NCBI RefSeq assembly: GCF_000686805.1
Contig: NZ_JMLP01000031.1
Coordinates: 1-34,391, forward strand
Source of the DNA: Bacillus sp. UNC41MFS5
Lineage (GTDB): Bacteria > Bacillota > Bacilli > Bacillales_B > DSM-18226
Length of the DNA stretch: 34,391 bases
Direction: 5' to 3'
Shown: positions 1 through 8,342 of the stretch, one piece after another
Position numbering within the stretch: position 1 is the first letter of the stretch
How the letters are laid out: each line of letters begins with the position of its first letter
The notes under the pieces: generated by a model
Databases searched by the model: none
The model's input: only the letters and a program-made list of their open reading frames with translations
What the model was told of the DNA's origin: nothing
Position numbers and translations under genes: made by a program

Positions 1-779
1 CTTAGGTAACCTCGGATTCGGGCTGCGGTATCAATTTGCTGTTGATAACCACGTGCAATATGAACCTCTTCAGCAAAGGCATCAATAATCCCTTGTAATC
101 CTTCAATAGTCATCGAGGAAATTAACTCACTTTGGTATGCGAGTTGTTCTGCTTCTAGATAGCCGACAACTCCCATTGCAGTCATTGCTTGGGTTCCATT
201 GATAAGAGCAAGGCCTTCTTTTGCCTCCAGTGTTACTGGGAAAATTCCTTCTTGCTGTAAGGCTTCAAGTGAATCCATTTGATTTCCTTTATAAAATACT
301 TCTCCTTCCCCGATTAGCACTAACGCCAAATGTGAAAGCGGTGCCAAATCTCCGCTTGCTCCAAGTGAACCTTGCTGTGGAATTACAGGGATAATATCCT
401 TGTTTACTAAATCTAGTAACCTTTCAATAACAAGCGGCCTAATTCCAGAATAGCCCTTTAAAAGTGCGTTAGCGCGAAGAAGGACCATTGCTTTTGCGAC
501 AACCTCTGGGAACGGCTCTCCTACGCCGCAAGCATGTGAACGAATTAAATTAAGCTGAAGATCTTGAACATGATCTTTATTAATAAGGACGTCACTAAAT
601 TTTCCAAACCCTGTTGTGATTCCATAAACTACTTTTGATTCTGAAACTATTCTTTCTACGGCTTCACGACTCTTTCTAGCAGCCTCCATACTCATTTCTG
701 AAGCGCTTACCTTTTGATTCCCGAATAAAATCTCCTTCATTTGTTTCAATGTTAAATTTTGACCTGTTAATGTTATCAT
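1..779 (-). CDS. hutH: Histidine ammonia-lyase (partial; C-terminus beyond window)
   Basis: Deaminates L-histidine to trans-urocanate, the first step of cytoplasmic histidine use. About 259 residues are present. The ASG triplet that cyclises into the MIO electrophile is at residues 141-143, within [14 protein letters not shown]. The motif [10 protein letters not shown] (about 52-61) and the motif [13 protein letters not shown] (77-89) are also typical of the family. The start is ATG at 779, with GAGGAG about 8 bases upstream. A sigma-A promoter and a strong leader hairpin lie upstream, so the gene is probably transcribed on its own promoter with possible attenuation. In B. subtilis HutP acts on a hut leader terminator, but no hutP gene is visible here. 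The reading frame runs off the left edge, so the rest of the hut operon cannot be judged. Confidence 0.95.
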   Translation of the reverse strand, partial: MITLTGQNLTLKQMKEILFGNQKVSASEMSMEAARKSREAVERIVSESKVVYGITTGFGKFSDVLINKDHVQDLQLNLIRSHACGVGEPFPEVVAKAMVLLRANALLKGYSGIRPLVIERLLDLVNKDIIPVIPQQGSLGASGDLAPLSHLALVLIGEGEVFYKGNQMDSLEALQQEGIFPVTLEAKEGLALINGTQAMTAMGVVGYLEAEQLAYQSELISSMTIEGLQGIIDAFAEEVHIARGYQQQIDTAARIRGYL

Positions 780-815
780 TAATTCCACTCCTCTATCACT
801 TTAGTATAATAAAGA

Positions 816-862
816 AAGAGGCTGGATTCCGATTCCTATTAGAATTGGAGTCCAGCCTCTTT
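816..862 (-). terminator. Strong hairpin in hutH leader (terminator or attenuator)
   Basis: A long stem, AAGAGGCTGGA(T/C)TCC paired with its complement, has a short loop and T-rich sequence on both sides. It lies between the promoter at 955-984 and the hutH start. It could end transcripts from the amidohydrolase gene, act as a regulated attenuator of hutH, or both. Confidence 0.7.
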
Positions 863-954
863 TATTCCCATTTTTGAATATGTAACTATTTTTATGCGCT
901 GCCTCATGCGTTTTCCTTCCCTTCTTCATAGTCTATAATCCTATTACCATGATA

Positions 955-984
955 ATTATATGTGATATAAATCTTAATAGTCAA
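955..984 (-). promoter_or_regulatory. Sigma-A promoter for hutH
   Basis: On the minus strand TTGACT (979-984) and a perfect TATAAT (955-960) are separated by 18 bases. The promoter lies downstream of the amidohydrolase gene and about 170 bases upstream of hutH. The transcript would therefore include the hairpin at 816-862. Confidence 0.75.
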
Positions 985-1049
985 CACAAAAATGACAAAT
1001 TTTACCACGATAATACTTTAGCACAATAGCTAATGAAAGAAACTAACCA

Positions 1050-1949
1050 TTAAGTTAAATGTCGACTTTCATTAAGAAATATGGGGTCAGTCCCAATCAA
1101 TGATAAAAAGTTTTTCCCCAGAATATATTCCTTTTGGTAATCAGGAATCTCAAGAGAATCAATCCATTTTTTCTTTGCGGAGTAGTCATATTCATTGAAT
1201 TTTTGCATTCCATAGGGTCCGTCGCAGCCATAAAGAACTTTCCGATATCCCAGTGCTTCTACTGTGCTCTTTACAATCGCCGGAGTAAGATAATCACTTG
1301 ATAAATCAACAAAGATATTTGGCTGATCTTTCGCGTATTTCCATAATTTTTTCCAAAAAGGAAGACCGGCATGAGCGTAAATTAATTTAAGGCCTGGGTA
1401 TTTTTCTGGTAAATATCGATAAGAGTTTCGTTCGGAAGCAAGATGAATAATGATAGGAACGCCTTTTGTTTCACACAATTCAGCAACCTGGTCAAGTGCA
1501 CTGATACTATATTGATGCATAAACGGATGGGCTTTCACCCCAATGAAACCAGGCTTGGTAAGATAGGATTCCAGTTCTTCAACTGATTCAGGAATCATAG
1601 GATTCACGGCAGCCCAACCTAGAAAGCGGTCAGGAAATTGTTTAATGGCTGCTGCAACTATATCATTGTCGGGTTTACTAAAAATCTTGTATGAAGAACC
1701 ATAAAGATTAAAATAGCCCTCCTTTACCAACCCATCATAAATTTTATGGCCCACATGCGGTACATTTAATATTAATGAACGGAAAAGACGCTGCAAATGA
1801 TGTTGAAAGGCACTATCCACCTCAAACATGGTTTCATTCATGGCGGCAATCAACACAGTTTTATTGACACCATTTTGGTCCATGCACTCTATCATTTTTC
1901 CAAGAGTCAGCATGGTTTCATCCACATGAAAATGGCAGTCTATTATCAT
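1050..1949 (-). CDS. Amidohydrolase family 2 (ACMSD-like) metal-dependent hydrolase
   Basis: A 299-residue TIM-barrel hydrolase of the amidohydrolase-related family 2. The N-terminal metal motif CHFH follows the first strand. KAHPF in the middle, IIHLAS, then YAHAG and the C-terminal YGCDGPYG provide the remaining expected metal and catalytic positions. The family includes decarboxylases and hydrolases of cyclic or aromatic acids; the substrate here cannot be read from sequence. I chose the ATG at 1949, reading MIIDCHFH, because GGGGAGG lies 6 bases upstream. The in-frame ATG at 1967 would bury that Shine-Dalgarno site. The gene has the same direction as hutH but is separated from it by a promoter, so a shared pathway is not implied. 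Confidence 0.8.
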   Translation of the reverse strand: MIIDCHFHVDETMLTLGKMIECMDQNGVNKTVLIAAMNETMFEVDSAFQHHLQRLFRSLILNVPHVGHKIYDGLVKEGYFNLYGSSYKIFSKPDNDIVAAAIKQFPDRFLGWAAVNPMIPESVEELESYLTKPGFIGVKAHPFMHQYSISALDQVAELCETKGVPIIIHLASERNSYRYLPEKYPGLKLIYAHAGLPFWKKLWKYAKDQPNIFVDLSSDYLTPAIVKSTVEALGYRKVLYGCDGPYGMQKFNEYDYSAKKKWIDSLEIPDYQKEYILGKNFLSLIGTDPIFLNESRHLT

Positions 1950-2192
1950 TTTCATCCTCCCCTTCAAAAGGTAAAATTTTTACATGATTGATGTTTTCTT
2001 TCTTGTGTTTTCTTATGATTTGTAATATTAAACTATGATCAAAAATATTAGCATACTTTAAAATTAAATTTGTGTTCATATCTAAATAAATCACTGCGAT
2101 CAAGGCTGTAGCCCTTTTTCATTTATAATAAAGTCAATCCTTTCATGGAAAACCCCAAGAGTCATTTCTGCTCTAGACATCTTTTACGCATA

Positions 2193-2224
2193 CAAAAAAC
2201 CTTCAAATTTAAGTAATTTGAAGG
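2193..2224 (-). terminator. Rho-independent terminator after the Gp49-like gene
   Basis: A perfect 10-bp stem (CCTTCAAATT / AATTTGAAGG) is followed on the minus strand by six U residues. It lies about 130 bases after the Gp49-like stop codon. The rest of 1968-2354 shows no gene that I can support. Confidence 0.85.
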
Positions 2225-2354
2225 CTCTGAACATACCCAGTCTTTACTTCTCTGTCTCCTATATTTTCCTTAACCGCTTCATCTTAATCAACTTTTTCTA
2301 TTACTTCATTAGCCAAAAAATTTAGAAATTTTTTCCTTTTTCAGCTCAGCAATT

Positions 2355-2825
2355 TTATTTTCCCACATTCTTATTACTTGACTGTATCGCTAAACTTTGA
2401 GTTTTGTAAGCTTCAAGCTCACTAATTTTATGTTTAATCCGTTCCAAACAAACCTGAGTATTTGTTTCTTCGTTAAAGGATGCCTCATCTACACTGGATA
2501 TCGATTCGGTGATGATAAACCCATTGGGCAGCCTGACTGCAACCATTGTGCATCTTCCAAAAGCCTTAACAACTTTAACCTGAGATTTTTCGATTATTTC
2601 ATTGATATCCGCTGGTACGCTATGATTTATCATTAGTGCCTTTGCTTGTTGTTTCACCATAGAGGAATAATCTGAAATTGGTTCAAATGCCATTTCAAAA
2701 GCTTGCACTGTTGTTTCAATGACCTCACCATTGTTGATATCCCTAACCTTGACTTTCCCATTCGCTGTGATTTCCAACAATTCCATTACACTATCTGGCG
2801 ACCCTTTCACTTTGTATATCTTCAA
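2355..2825 (-). CDS. Gp49-family (HK97 gp49-like) protein
   Basis: A protein of about 156 residues resembling the phage Gp49 family. The conserved part reads VKVVKAFGRCTMVAVRLPNG, FIITESISSVDEASFNEE, then CLERI near the end. Its role is unknown; the family is common in Firmicute phages and chromosomes. I prefer the TTG at 2825 (product MKIYKVKG) because GGAGG lies 8 bases upstream; the ATG at 2843 has only a weak AAAAGG. Just past the stop, a different frame encodes a charged tail (MWENKIAELKKEKISKFFG). The original C-terminus may therefore have been changed by a frameshift. No other phage gene is nearby. Confidence 0.65.
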   Translation of the reverse strand: MKIYKVKGSPDSVMELLEITANGKVKVRDINNGEVIETTVQAFEMAFEPISDYSSMVKQQAKALMINHSVPADINEIIEKSQVKVVKAFGRCTMVAVRLPNGFIITESISSVDEASFNEETNTQVCLERIKHKISELEAYKTQSLAIQSSNKNVGK

Positions 2826-3224
2826 GCTCTTTCCCTCCACCATGCCTTTTAAATAAGCTTCCGTTAAATTAGTCTATTCAGCATATAGAAAAGCTGTGAA
2901 ACTTGAGGGTGTTGATGAGTTTACACTTGTTTTAAAATAATTTTAGTTTAGAGCTCAACCAATTCTTTCATTTTTTATACAGTTATTCCCATATAAGAAT
3001 AACTCATTTCTTGCTTCCAGATTCGGGTGTATAATAGACTCTTACCCAATTGTTATACGCCTTAGTTAATATAATTCAATAATCTAATTTAATTAAGACG
3101 GGGGCAGACTTCAATTTAGCCAAAAATCGAATTTACATTTTTCAAAAAAATAACTTCAATATAGAAAAAGCAGTCAAAATCTAGTAAGATATCCACATGT
3201 GATATTAGATAAGGGGTTAAAAAA
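2826..3224. other. Intergenic region, divergent Gp49-like and ABC-F genes
   Basis: AT-rich and without a supported gene. It must hold the promoters of both flanking genes, but I see no convincing -35/-10 pair. AAGGGG about 9 bases before the ABC-F ATG is its ribosome binding site. Confidence 0.5.
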
Positions 3225-4778
3225 ATGAGCGTATTAAACGTAAAAAATTTAAGTCACGGTTTCGGTGATCGTGCGATTTTTAATGATGTGTCTTTTCGAC
3301 TTTTAAAAGGAGAACACGTTGGACTAGTTGGGGCAAATGGTGAGGGTAAGTCTACTTTCATGAATATTGTTACCGGGAAGTTGCAACCCGACGAGGGGAA
3401 AGTGGAGTGGTCACGAAAAGTTCGTGTTGGTTATTTAGATCAGCATGCTGTACTTCAAAAAGGTACTACGATGCGTGACGCTTTGAGTACTGCTTTTCAA
3501 TATCTTTTTGATGCTGAAGCAGAGATCAACGAACTTTATGCAAAAATGGGTGATGAAGGTGCTGATATCGATGCATTACTTGCAGAGGTTGGAGAGCTCC
3601 AAGAAACTTTAGATAGTAATGATTTCTATCAAATTAATTCAAAAGTTGAGGAAGTTGCCCGTGGTCTAGGATTAGACGAAGTTGGACTTGATCGAGATGT
3701 TGATGATCTTAGCGGTGGGCAGCGTACGAAAGTTTTGCTAGCTAAGCTTTTGCTAGAAAAGCCTGAAATCCTTTTACTAGACGAGCCTACGAACTATTTG
3801 GATGAACAGCATATCGAATGGTTGAAGCGCTATTTACAGGAATATGAGAATGCATTTATCTTGATTTCACATGATATTCCATTCTTGAACAATGTGGTTA
3901 ACTTGATTTATCACATGGAAAACCAAGAGTTAAACCGCTATGTTGGTGACTATGACAACTTCTTAAACATTCATGAAATGAAGAAGCAACAGCTAGAGTC
4001 TGCTTACAAGCGTCAGCAACAAGAAATTGCTGATTTGAAGGATTTCGTTGCTCGTAACAAAGCAAGTGTTGCGACTCGTAATATGGCGATGTCTCGTCAG
4101 AAGAAGCTCGACAAAATGGAAGTAATTGAATTAGGGAAAGAGAAGCCGAAACCAGAGTTTAACTTCAAAGAAGCTCGTGCAGCTAGTCGTTATATTTTCA
4201 CGGCTGAAGATCTTGTTATTGGTTACAATGAACCACTTTCTCGACCTCTGAATTTAAAAATGGAACGCGGACAAAAAATTGCATTCGTGGGTGCAAACGG
4301 TATTGGTAAGTCTACTCTTTTAAAAAGTATTCTTGGGTTGATTGATCCAATTTCGGGTAAAGTGGAGCGTGGTGAGTATCAACACATTGGTTACTTCGAA
4401 CAGGAAGTTAAACAGTCTAACTACAACACTTGTATTGAAGAGATTTGGAGCGAGTTCCCAAGTATGAATCAGGCGGAAGTCCGAGCTGCTCTTGCAAAAT
4501 GTGGATTAACGACGAAACATATTGAAAGTAAAATCGAAGTCCTTTCTGGTGGCGAAAAAGCCAAAGTTCGATTGTGTAAAATTATTAACACACAAACGAA
4601 TTTATTAATCCTAGACGAACCTACCAATCACTTGGATGTGGACGCAAAAGAAGAATTGAAGCGGGCTTTAAAGGCCTATCGTGGAAGTATCTTGATGGTA
4701 TCCCACGAACCTGATTTCTATCGTGAAATTGCGACCGATATTTGGAATTGTGAGGATTGGACTACGAAAGTGTTTTAA
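3225..4778 (+). CDS. ABC-F family ATPase (translation-associated)
   Basis: A 517-residue soluble protein with two ABC ATPase domains and no membrane segment, which is the ABC-F plan. Members bind the ribosomal E site and help stalled or antibiotic-bound ribosomes, or regulate translation. Domain 1 has Walker A GANGEGKST (about 37-45), signature LSGGQ and Walker B ILLLDEPTN. A charged linker rich in K, Q and R (about 250-310) follows. Domain 2 has GANGIGKST, LSGGE and LLILDEPTNHLD. Both domains keep the catalytic Glu and the switch His (ISHD, VSHE). The order and length match the YkpA/YbiT-like group more than the known resistance proteins. The gene stands alone and ends in a strong terminator. 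Confidence 0.9.
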   Translation: MSVLNVKNLSHGFGDRAIFNDVSFRLLKGEHVGLVGANGEGKSTFMNIVTGKLQPDEGKVEWSRKVRVGYLDQHAVLQKGTTMRDALSTAFQYLFDAEAEINELYAKMGDEGADIDALLAEVGELQETLDSNDFYQINSKVEEVARGLGLDEVGLDRDVDDLSGGQRTKVLLAKLLLEKPEILLLDEPTNYLDEQHIEWLKRYLQEYENAFILISHDIPFLNNVVNLIYHMENQELNRYVGDYDNFLNIHEMKKQQLESAYKRQQQEIADLKDFVARNKASVATRNMAMSRQKKLDKMEVIELGKEKPKPEFNFKEARAASRYIFTAEDLVIGYNEPLSRPLNLKMERGQKIAFVGANGIGKSTLLKSILGLIDPISGKVERGEYQHIGYFEQEVKQSNYNTCIEEIWSEFPSMNQAEVRAALAKCGLTTKHIESKIEVLSGGEKAKVRLCKIINTQTNLLILDEPTNHLDVDAKEELKRALKAYRGSILMVSHEPDFYREIATDIWNCEDWTTKVF

Positions 4779-4790
4779 ATAAAGATTAAA

Positions 4791-4833
4791 GGGTACCCAA
4801 TGAATAAAATTTCACTTGGGTACCCCTTTTTTA
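4791..4833 (+). terminator. Terminator of the ABC-F gene
   Basis: Perfect 10-bp stem GGGTACCCAA / TTGGGTACCC followed by CTTTTTTATT, 13 bases after the stop codon. Confidence 0.9.
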
Positions 4834-4847
4834 TTAACTATCCAAAA

Positions 4848-4884
4848 TTATTAAAAAAACTCATCCAAACTAAAGTTAGAATGA
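4848..4884 (-). terminator. Second terminator downstream of acoR
   Basis: On the minus strand CTCATTCTAACT pairs imperfectly with AGTTTGGATGAG and is followed by seven U residues. It backs up the hairpin at 5013-5062 as an end for acoR transcripts. Confidence 0.6.
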
Positions 4885-4920
4885 GCTTCTATCTATTTCA
4901 ATATTAATTTTGCAACAGTT

Positions 4921-4934
4921 TCCACACGTGTGGA
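4921..4934. repeat. Perfect 14-bp palindrome
   Basis: TCCACAC/GTGTGGA, a perfect palindrome in a gene-free stretch of 370 bases. It could be an operator. No adjacent gene start explains it. Confidence 0.5.
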
Positions 4935-5012
4935 GTCTGGGAACAATTAATTAATTTTATTAATTAATACTTGAATATCCATTGGTAGATTCGTGTTATA
5001 CTGTTTCTACAT

Positions 5013-5062
5013 AAGAAAGAGGGTGCATCTAATAATTATACTTTTGGGACACCCTCTTTCTT
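5013..5062. terminator. Hairpin with 13-bp perfect stem downstream of acoR
   Basis: AAGAAAGAGGGTG pairs perfectly with CACCCTCTTTCTT across a 24-base loop. T-rich stretches on both strands suggest a bidirectional terminator at the end of the aco locus, 87 bases after the acoR stop. Confidence 0.7.
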
Positions 5063-5148
5063 CTTGAAATGCACCCCGTTAGGACAATACAAAAATCCGC
5101 CTTCATGGCATTCTTAGTTAGTAAATATTGTTTGAACAAATGTCATCC

Positions 5149-7029
5149 TTACATTCCAAACTTTTGGAGCCTTTTATAAAATGTACTCCTTGGTATTTCT
5201 AGTAATTTCGCGGCTGCGGTTACATTACCTTTTGTCTTTATTAATGCATCCACCATTAGGTCCTTTTGTATTTTTTCTCGGGCATTTAACTTCTTTTCAG
5301 CATCTTCTTTATTTACTTGAGAATTTGACGAAGAACTGGATGGATGTCTTATTTTTAAAGAATCAAAGCTATTAACAAAAATATTCTGACTTGACTGTTC
5401 ATCAAGAGACATAATGTACAGCCGCTCTAAAACGTTTATTAATTCTCTTATGTTTCCTGCCCATTCATAGTCTTTCAATCTAGAAGATAGATCATCCATA
5501 TTAGGGATGTTCCATCCATTTCTTTTACAGAAATACCTGATAAGGTGCGGGATATCTTCTTTTCTTTTTCTAAGAGAAGGAACATCAATTGGAAAAACGT
5601 TCAAACGATAATAGAGGTCTTCCCGAAAAATTCCGTCTTCTACAAGTTTCGTAATATCACGGTGGGTTGCTGTAATAACACGAACATCCAATGGGATTTC
5701 CTTCGTACTCCCAATCGGGGAAACTTTCTTTTCCTGAAGTACACGCAATAAGGCCACTTGCATGGAATGCGGAATTTCACCTATCTCATCAAGAAAGATC
5801 GTCCCCTTCAGAGCCTGTTCAAATTTCCCTTTATATCCTTGCCGCCTTGCTCCAGTAAAAGCCCCTTCGACATAGCCAAAAAGCTCACTTTCCATAAGTT
5901 CTTTCGGAATCGCTCCGCAGTTTAATGAAATAAATGGGCCATCCTTTCGGGGGCTGTTGTCATGTATTGCTCGAGCAATCAGCTCTTTTCCTGAACCGGT
6001 TTCACCTGAAATAAACACGGTGGTATCTGTTGGAGCAACAAGCTTAACCTTGGCTAACGTATTTTGAAAAACCTCACTTGTTCCACACTCTCCTTTAAAG
6101 ATAAAGGGTTTTGAATGACTTTGTACTTGAATTGATACGTTTTTACGATGTGTTAGCACTTCTGAAATAAAATAGCAGCTTCCGATGATCCTGTTGTTTT
6201 CATTTGAATGAAAAGGCATTTCAACATCAACTTGGTATCCGTTATGTAATAGTTCGTATAGGTTCATTCCGATCGATTGAGGGAACCTTTCGCGAAGCGG
6301 TTTACTCGCGGATATAATCATTTGTTTTTGATTACATACCAAGAAGGGCTGGTTTTGATAGGTCTCTGCCAGGTGGCCTGCTTGCTGGAAAAGTGTTATT
6401 TCTTCTAGGTAGGACCGTTTGCTGATTTCTTTTTCAATGGCATAAGAAATCGATGTGACCATTCCAAGCATAAAAGGGTGAGAATAGTTAACTGGGCATG
6501 AAACATCAATGACGCCCATTAGGTTTCCATTATCGTGAAAAATAGGTGTGGCCGAACAGCTCCATTGATGGGAAGCGACGGAATAATGCTCAGCCCCATT
6601 AATATTCACCGCTTCTTTTGTCTGTAACGCTGTCCCAATTGCATTTGTACCGACATCACCCTCAGTCCAGCGCACCCCTTCAACAAAATTAATTTTTCTT
6701 GCATCTGATAAGGTTTGTTCGTTTCCTGTTAATGATAGAACATATCCATCCGGATCGACCAAAAGTGCCATCATTCCAGAATCTTTTATTGCCTGATCCA
6801 TCTTTTTTATATAAGGGGAGGCTATTTCGATCAGCAAAGAATTCTTTTCTTTTTTGACATCCAATTCTTCTTTTGATAATAAATCAAGACCTTTATTTAA
6901 ATAAGGGTTTACCTTTTCTTTTTTACAGCGGTGCCAGGATTCCAAAATTCGTTTGTTCAACCGTGCCGGATCAAGAATTCCTTCTTTTACAAATCGCTTC
7001 CAAGCATCAAAATAAAAAGTAGTATTCAT
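5149..7029 (-). CDS. acoR: Sigma-54-dependent activator of the acetoin operon
   Basis: An enhancer-binding protein of about 626 residues that drives sigma-54 RNA polymerase at the acoA promoter. The N-terminal third has the AcoR-type start (LNKRILESWHRCK) and a GAF-like sensor with DVGTNAIGTAL. The central AAA+ domain has Walker A GETGSGKE, the sigma-54 contact loop GAFTGA, Walker B FLDEIGEI and the arginine-finger region YYRLNVFPI. The C-terminus is a Fis-type helix-turn-helix (GNVTAAAKLLEIPRSTFYKRL). I chose the ATG at 7029 after AGGAGGG; the in-frame ATG at 7047 precedes that site. It lies after the structural genes, as in B. subtilis, and has its own promoter with a cre site, so glucose should repress it through CcpA. 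Confidence 0.93.
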   Translation of the reverse strand: MNTTFYFDAWKRFVKEGILDPARLNKRILESWHRCKKEKVNPYLNKGLDLLSKEELDVKKEKNSLLIEIASPYIKKMDQAIKDSGMMALLVDPDGYVLSLTGNEQTLSDARKINFVEGVRWTEGDVGTNAIGTALQTKEAVNINGAEHYSVASHQWSCSATPIFHDNGNLMGVIDVSCPVNYSHPFMLGMVTSISYAIEKEISKRSYLEEITLFQQAGHLAETYQNQPFLVCNQKQMIISASKPLRERFPQSIGMNLYELLHNGYQVDVEMPFHSNENNRIIGSCYFISEVLTHRKNVSIQVQSHSKPFIFKGECGTSEVFQNTLAKVKLVAPTDTTVFISGETGSGKELIARAIHDNSPRKDGPFISLNCGAIPKELMESELFGYVEGAFTGARRQGYKGKFEQALKGTIFLDEIGEIPHSMQVALLRVLQEKKVSPIGSTKEIPLDVRVITATHRDITKLVEDGIFREDLYYRLNVFPIDVPSLRKRKEDIPHLIRYFCKRNGWNIPNMDDLSSRLKDYEWAGNIRELINVLERLYIMSLDEQSSQNIFVNSFDSLKIRHPSSSSSNSQVNKEDAEKKLNAREKIQKDLMVDALIKTKGNVTAAAKLLEIPRSTFYKRLQKFGM

Positions 7030-7160
7030 AAACCCTCCTGTAATCATAGGAAATATTTTCTACAGTAATTTGTGATAGATTACTTGTTGTAAATCTTGCG
7101 AAGAAAAAAGAAGTATTAGTAGAAATCCGTCAAAACGTGGTGAGTAAACGTACAGTTCTT

Positions 7161-7189
7161 ATTATACAAAACTAAGAATGCGCTTTCAA
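7161..7189 (-). promoter_or_regulatory. Sigma-A promoter of acoR
   Basis: TTGAAA (7184-7189) and TATAAT (7161-7166) on the minus strand, with the optimal 17-base spacer. The expected start is near 7153, about 125 bases upstream of acoR. Confidence 0.8.
7175..7189 (-). promoter_or_regulatory. cre (CcpA) operator overlapping the acoR -35 box
   Basis: TTGAAAGCGCATTCT on the minus strand matches the consensus WTGNAANCGNWNNCW at every position. It covers the -35 box, so bound CcpA would block polymerase. Catabolite repression of acoR by CcpA is established in B. subtilis. Confidence 0.8.
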
Positions 7190-7269
7190 TCAGATAATTG
7201 TCATTATATAGAAAATTCAAAAAAGCCACGCGCAATAAACGCATAGCTTGATAATTTATAGAATAATTA

Positions 7270-8325
7270 TCATGAAGGATCTACTAGGATCTTAATTTGG
7301 TTCTTGTTTTTAGTTAATTCTTCAAATCCTTCAGAAACGATTTGATCAATAGATATTTTTTTAGTCACTAATTCTGCTGCTTGAATTTGCCCATTGGCGA
7401 TCAGTTGAATCACTTGCGGAAAAATGTTGCGATAAGCTATTATACTAGTCATTTTTCTCTCAGTTAAAATGAAATTATTTACCGGGATACTGGCTGGCTT
7501 TTCCCATATGCTGATATTCACCACATTACCTTCTGCTTTTGTTGATTCAATTGCGGTATTAATAGTGGCTTCGATTCCAGCTACTTCAAAAGCTACATCA
7601 ACCCCAAGTCCATTTGTATACTCTTTTATCGCTGCAACAGGATTAATTTCAATAGGGTCAATGACGATGTGGGCACCAGCTTGTTTAGCAATCTCACGGC
7701 GTTCAGCTGAAACCTCTACTGCAATAATTTGACTAGCCCCTGCAGCTTTGGCAGCTTGAATAACTAATAATCCAATGGGTCCTGTACCGATCACTGCGAT
7801 TGAATCGCCAATCTTCATATCACTTTGGCGAACGGCGTGAACGGCAACAGCTGTTGGTTCAACAAGCGCTGCTTGTTCCCATGACATATGGTTTGGGATT
7901 TTATGCACCATCTTTGATGGTACAACGCTATATTCTGAAAAACCGCCCAAGCCTCCGGACAGACCAATAAAACCTAATTGTTCACAAACATTATAGTGAC
8001 CTTTCTGGCAAGAAGAACATTTCCCGCAGCTGTAAATCGGTTCTACACATACTCGGTCCCCTACTTTAGTACCTGTTACAGCTTCCCCAACTGCTGTCAC
8101 TTCCCCGGAATACTCATGCCCCATAACAATTGGAGCTTTATCCTTAGAAATTGGATGGGGTTCTTCTACTGGAACGAAAATAGGGCCAGCCAAATATTCG
8201 TGTAAATCTGAACCACAAATGCCACAATAAGATACTTTTATTTTCACCTGATCTTTTTCAATAGAAGGTTCTGGAATGTCTTCGACTCTTATATCTTTTT
8301 GGTTATACCAAAGAGCAGCTTTCAT
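7270..8325 (-). CDS. bdhA: (R,R)-2,3-butanediol dehydrogenase / zinc alcohol dehydrogenase
   Basis: A 351-residue zinc-dependent MDR dehydrogenase interconverting 2,3-butanediol and acetoin with NAD(H). The catalytic zinc motif CGICGSDLHEY is at about 35-45 and GHEYSGEV at about 68-75. The structural zinc site has four Cys in CGKCSSCQKGHYNVC, and the Rossmann motif is GTGPIGLL. The long insert before GHE is typical of butanediol dehydrogenases. I chose the ATG at 8325 because GGAG lies 8 bases before it. It starts 17 bases after acoL ends, so it is the last structural gene of the aco operon and would feed butanediol into acetoin cleavage. In B. subtilis this gene is elsewhere. Confidence 0.88.
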   Translation of the reverse strand: MKAALWYNQKDIRVEDIPEPSIEKDQVKIKVSYCGICGSDLHEYLAGPIFVPVEEPHPISKDKAPIVMGHEYSGEVTAVGEAVTGTKVGDRVCVEPIYSCGKCSSCQKGHYNVCEQLGFIGLSGGLGGFSEYSVVPSKMVHKIPNHMSWEQAALVEPTAVAVHAVRQSDMKIGDSIAVIGTGPIGLLVIQAAKAAGASQIIAVEVSAERREIAKQAGAHIVIDPIEINPVAAIKEYTNGLGVDVAFEVAGIEATINTAIESTKAEGNVVNISIWEKPASIPVNNFILTERKMTSIIAYRNIFPQVIQLIANGQIQAAELVTKKISIDQIVSEGFEELTKNKNQIKILVDPS

Positions 8326-8342
8326 AAACATTTCTCCTTTTC

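Noticed and set aside
1918..2103. 61-codon minus-strand frame upstream of the amidohydrolase
   Set aside because: No start signal and no recognisable sequence; overlaps the amidohydrolase start.
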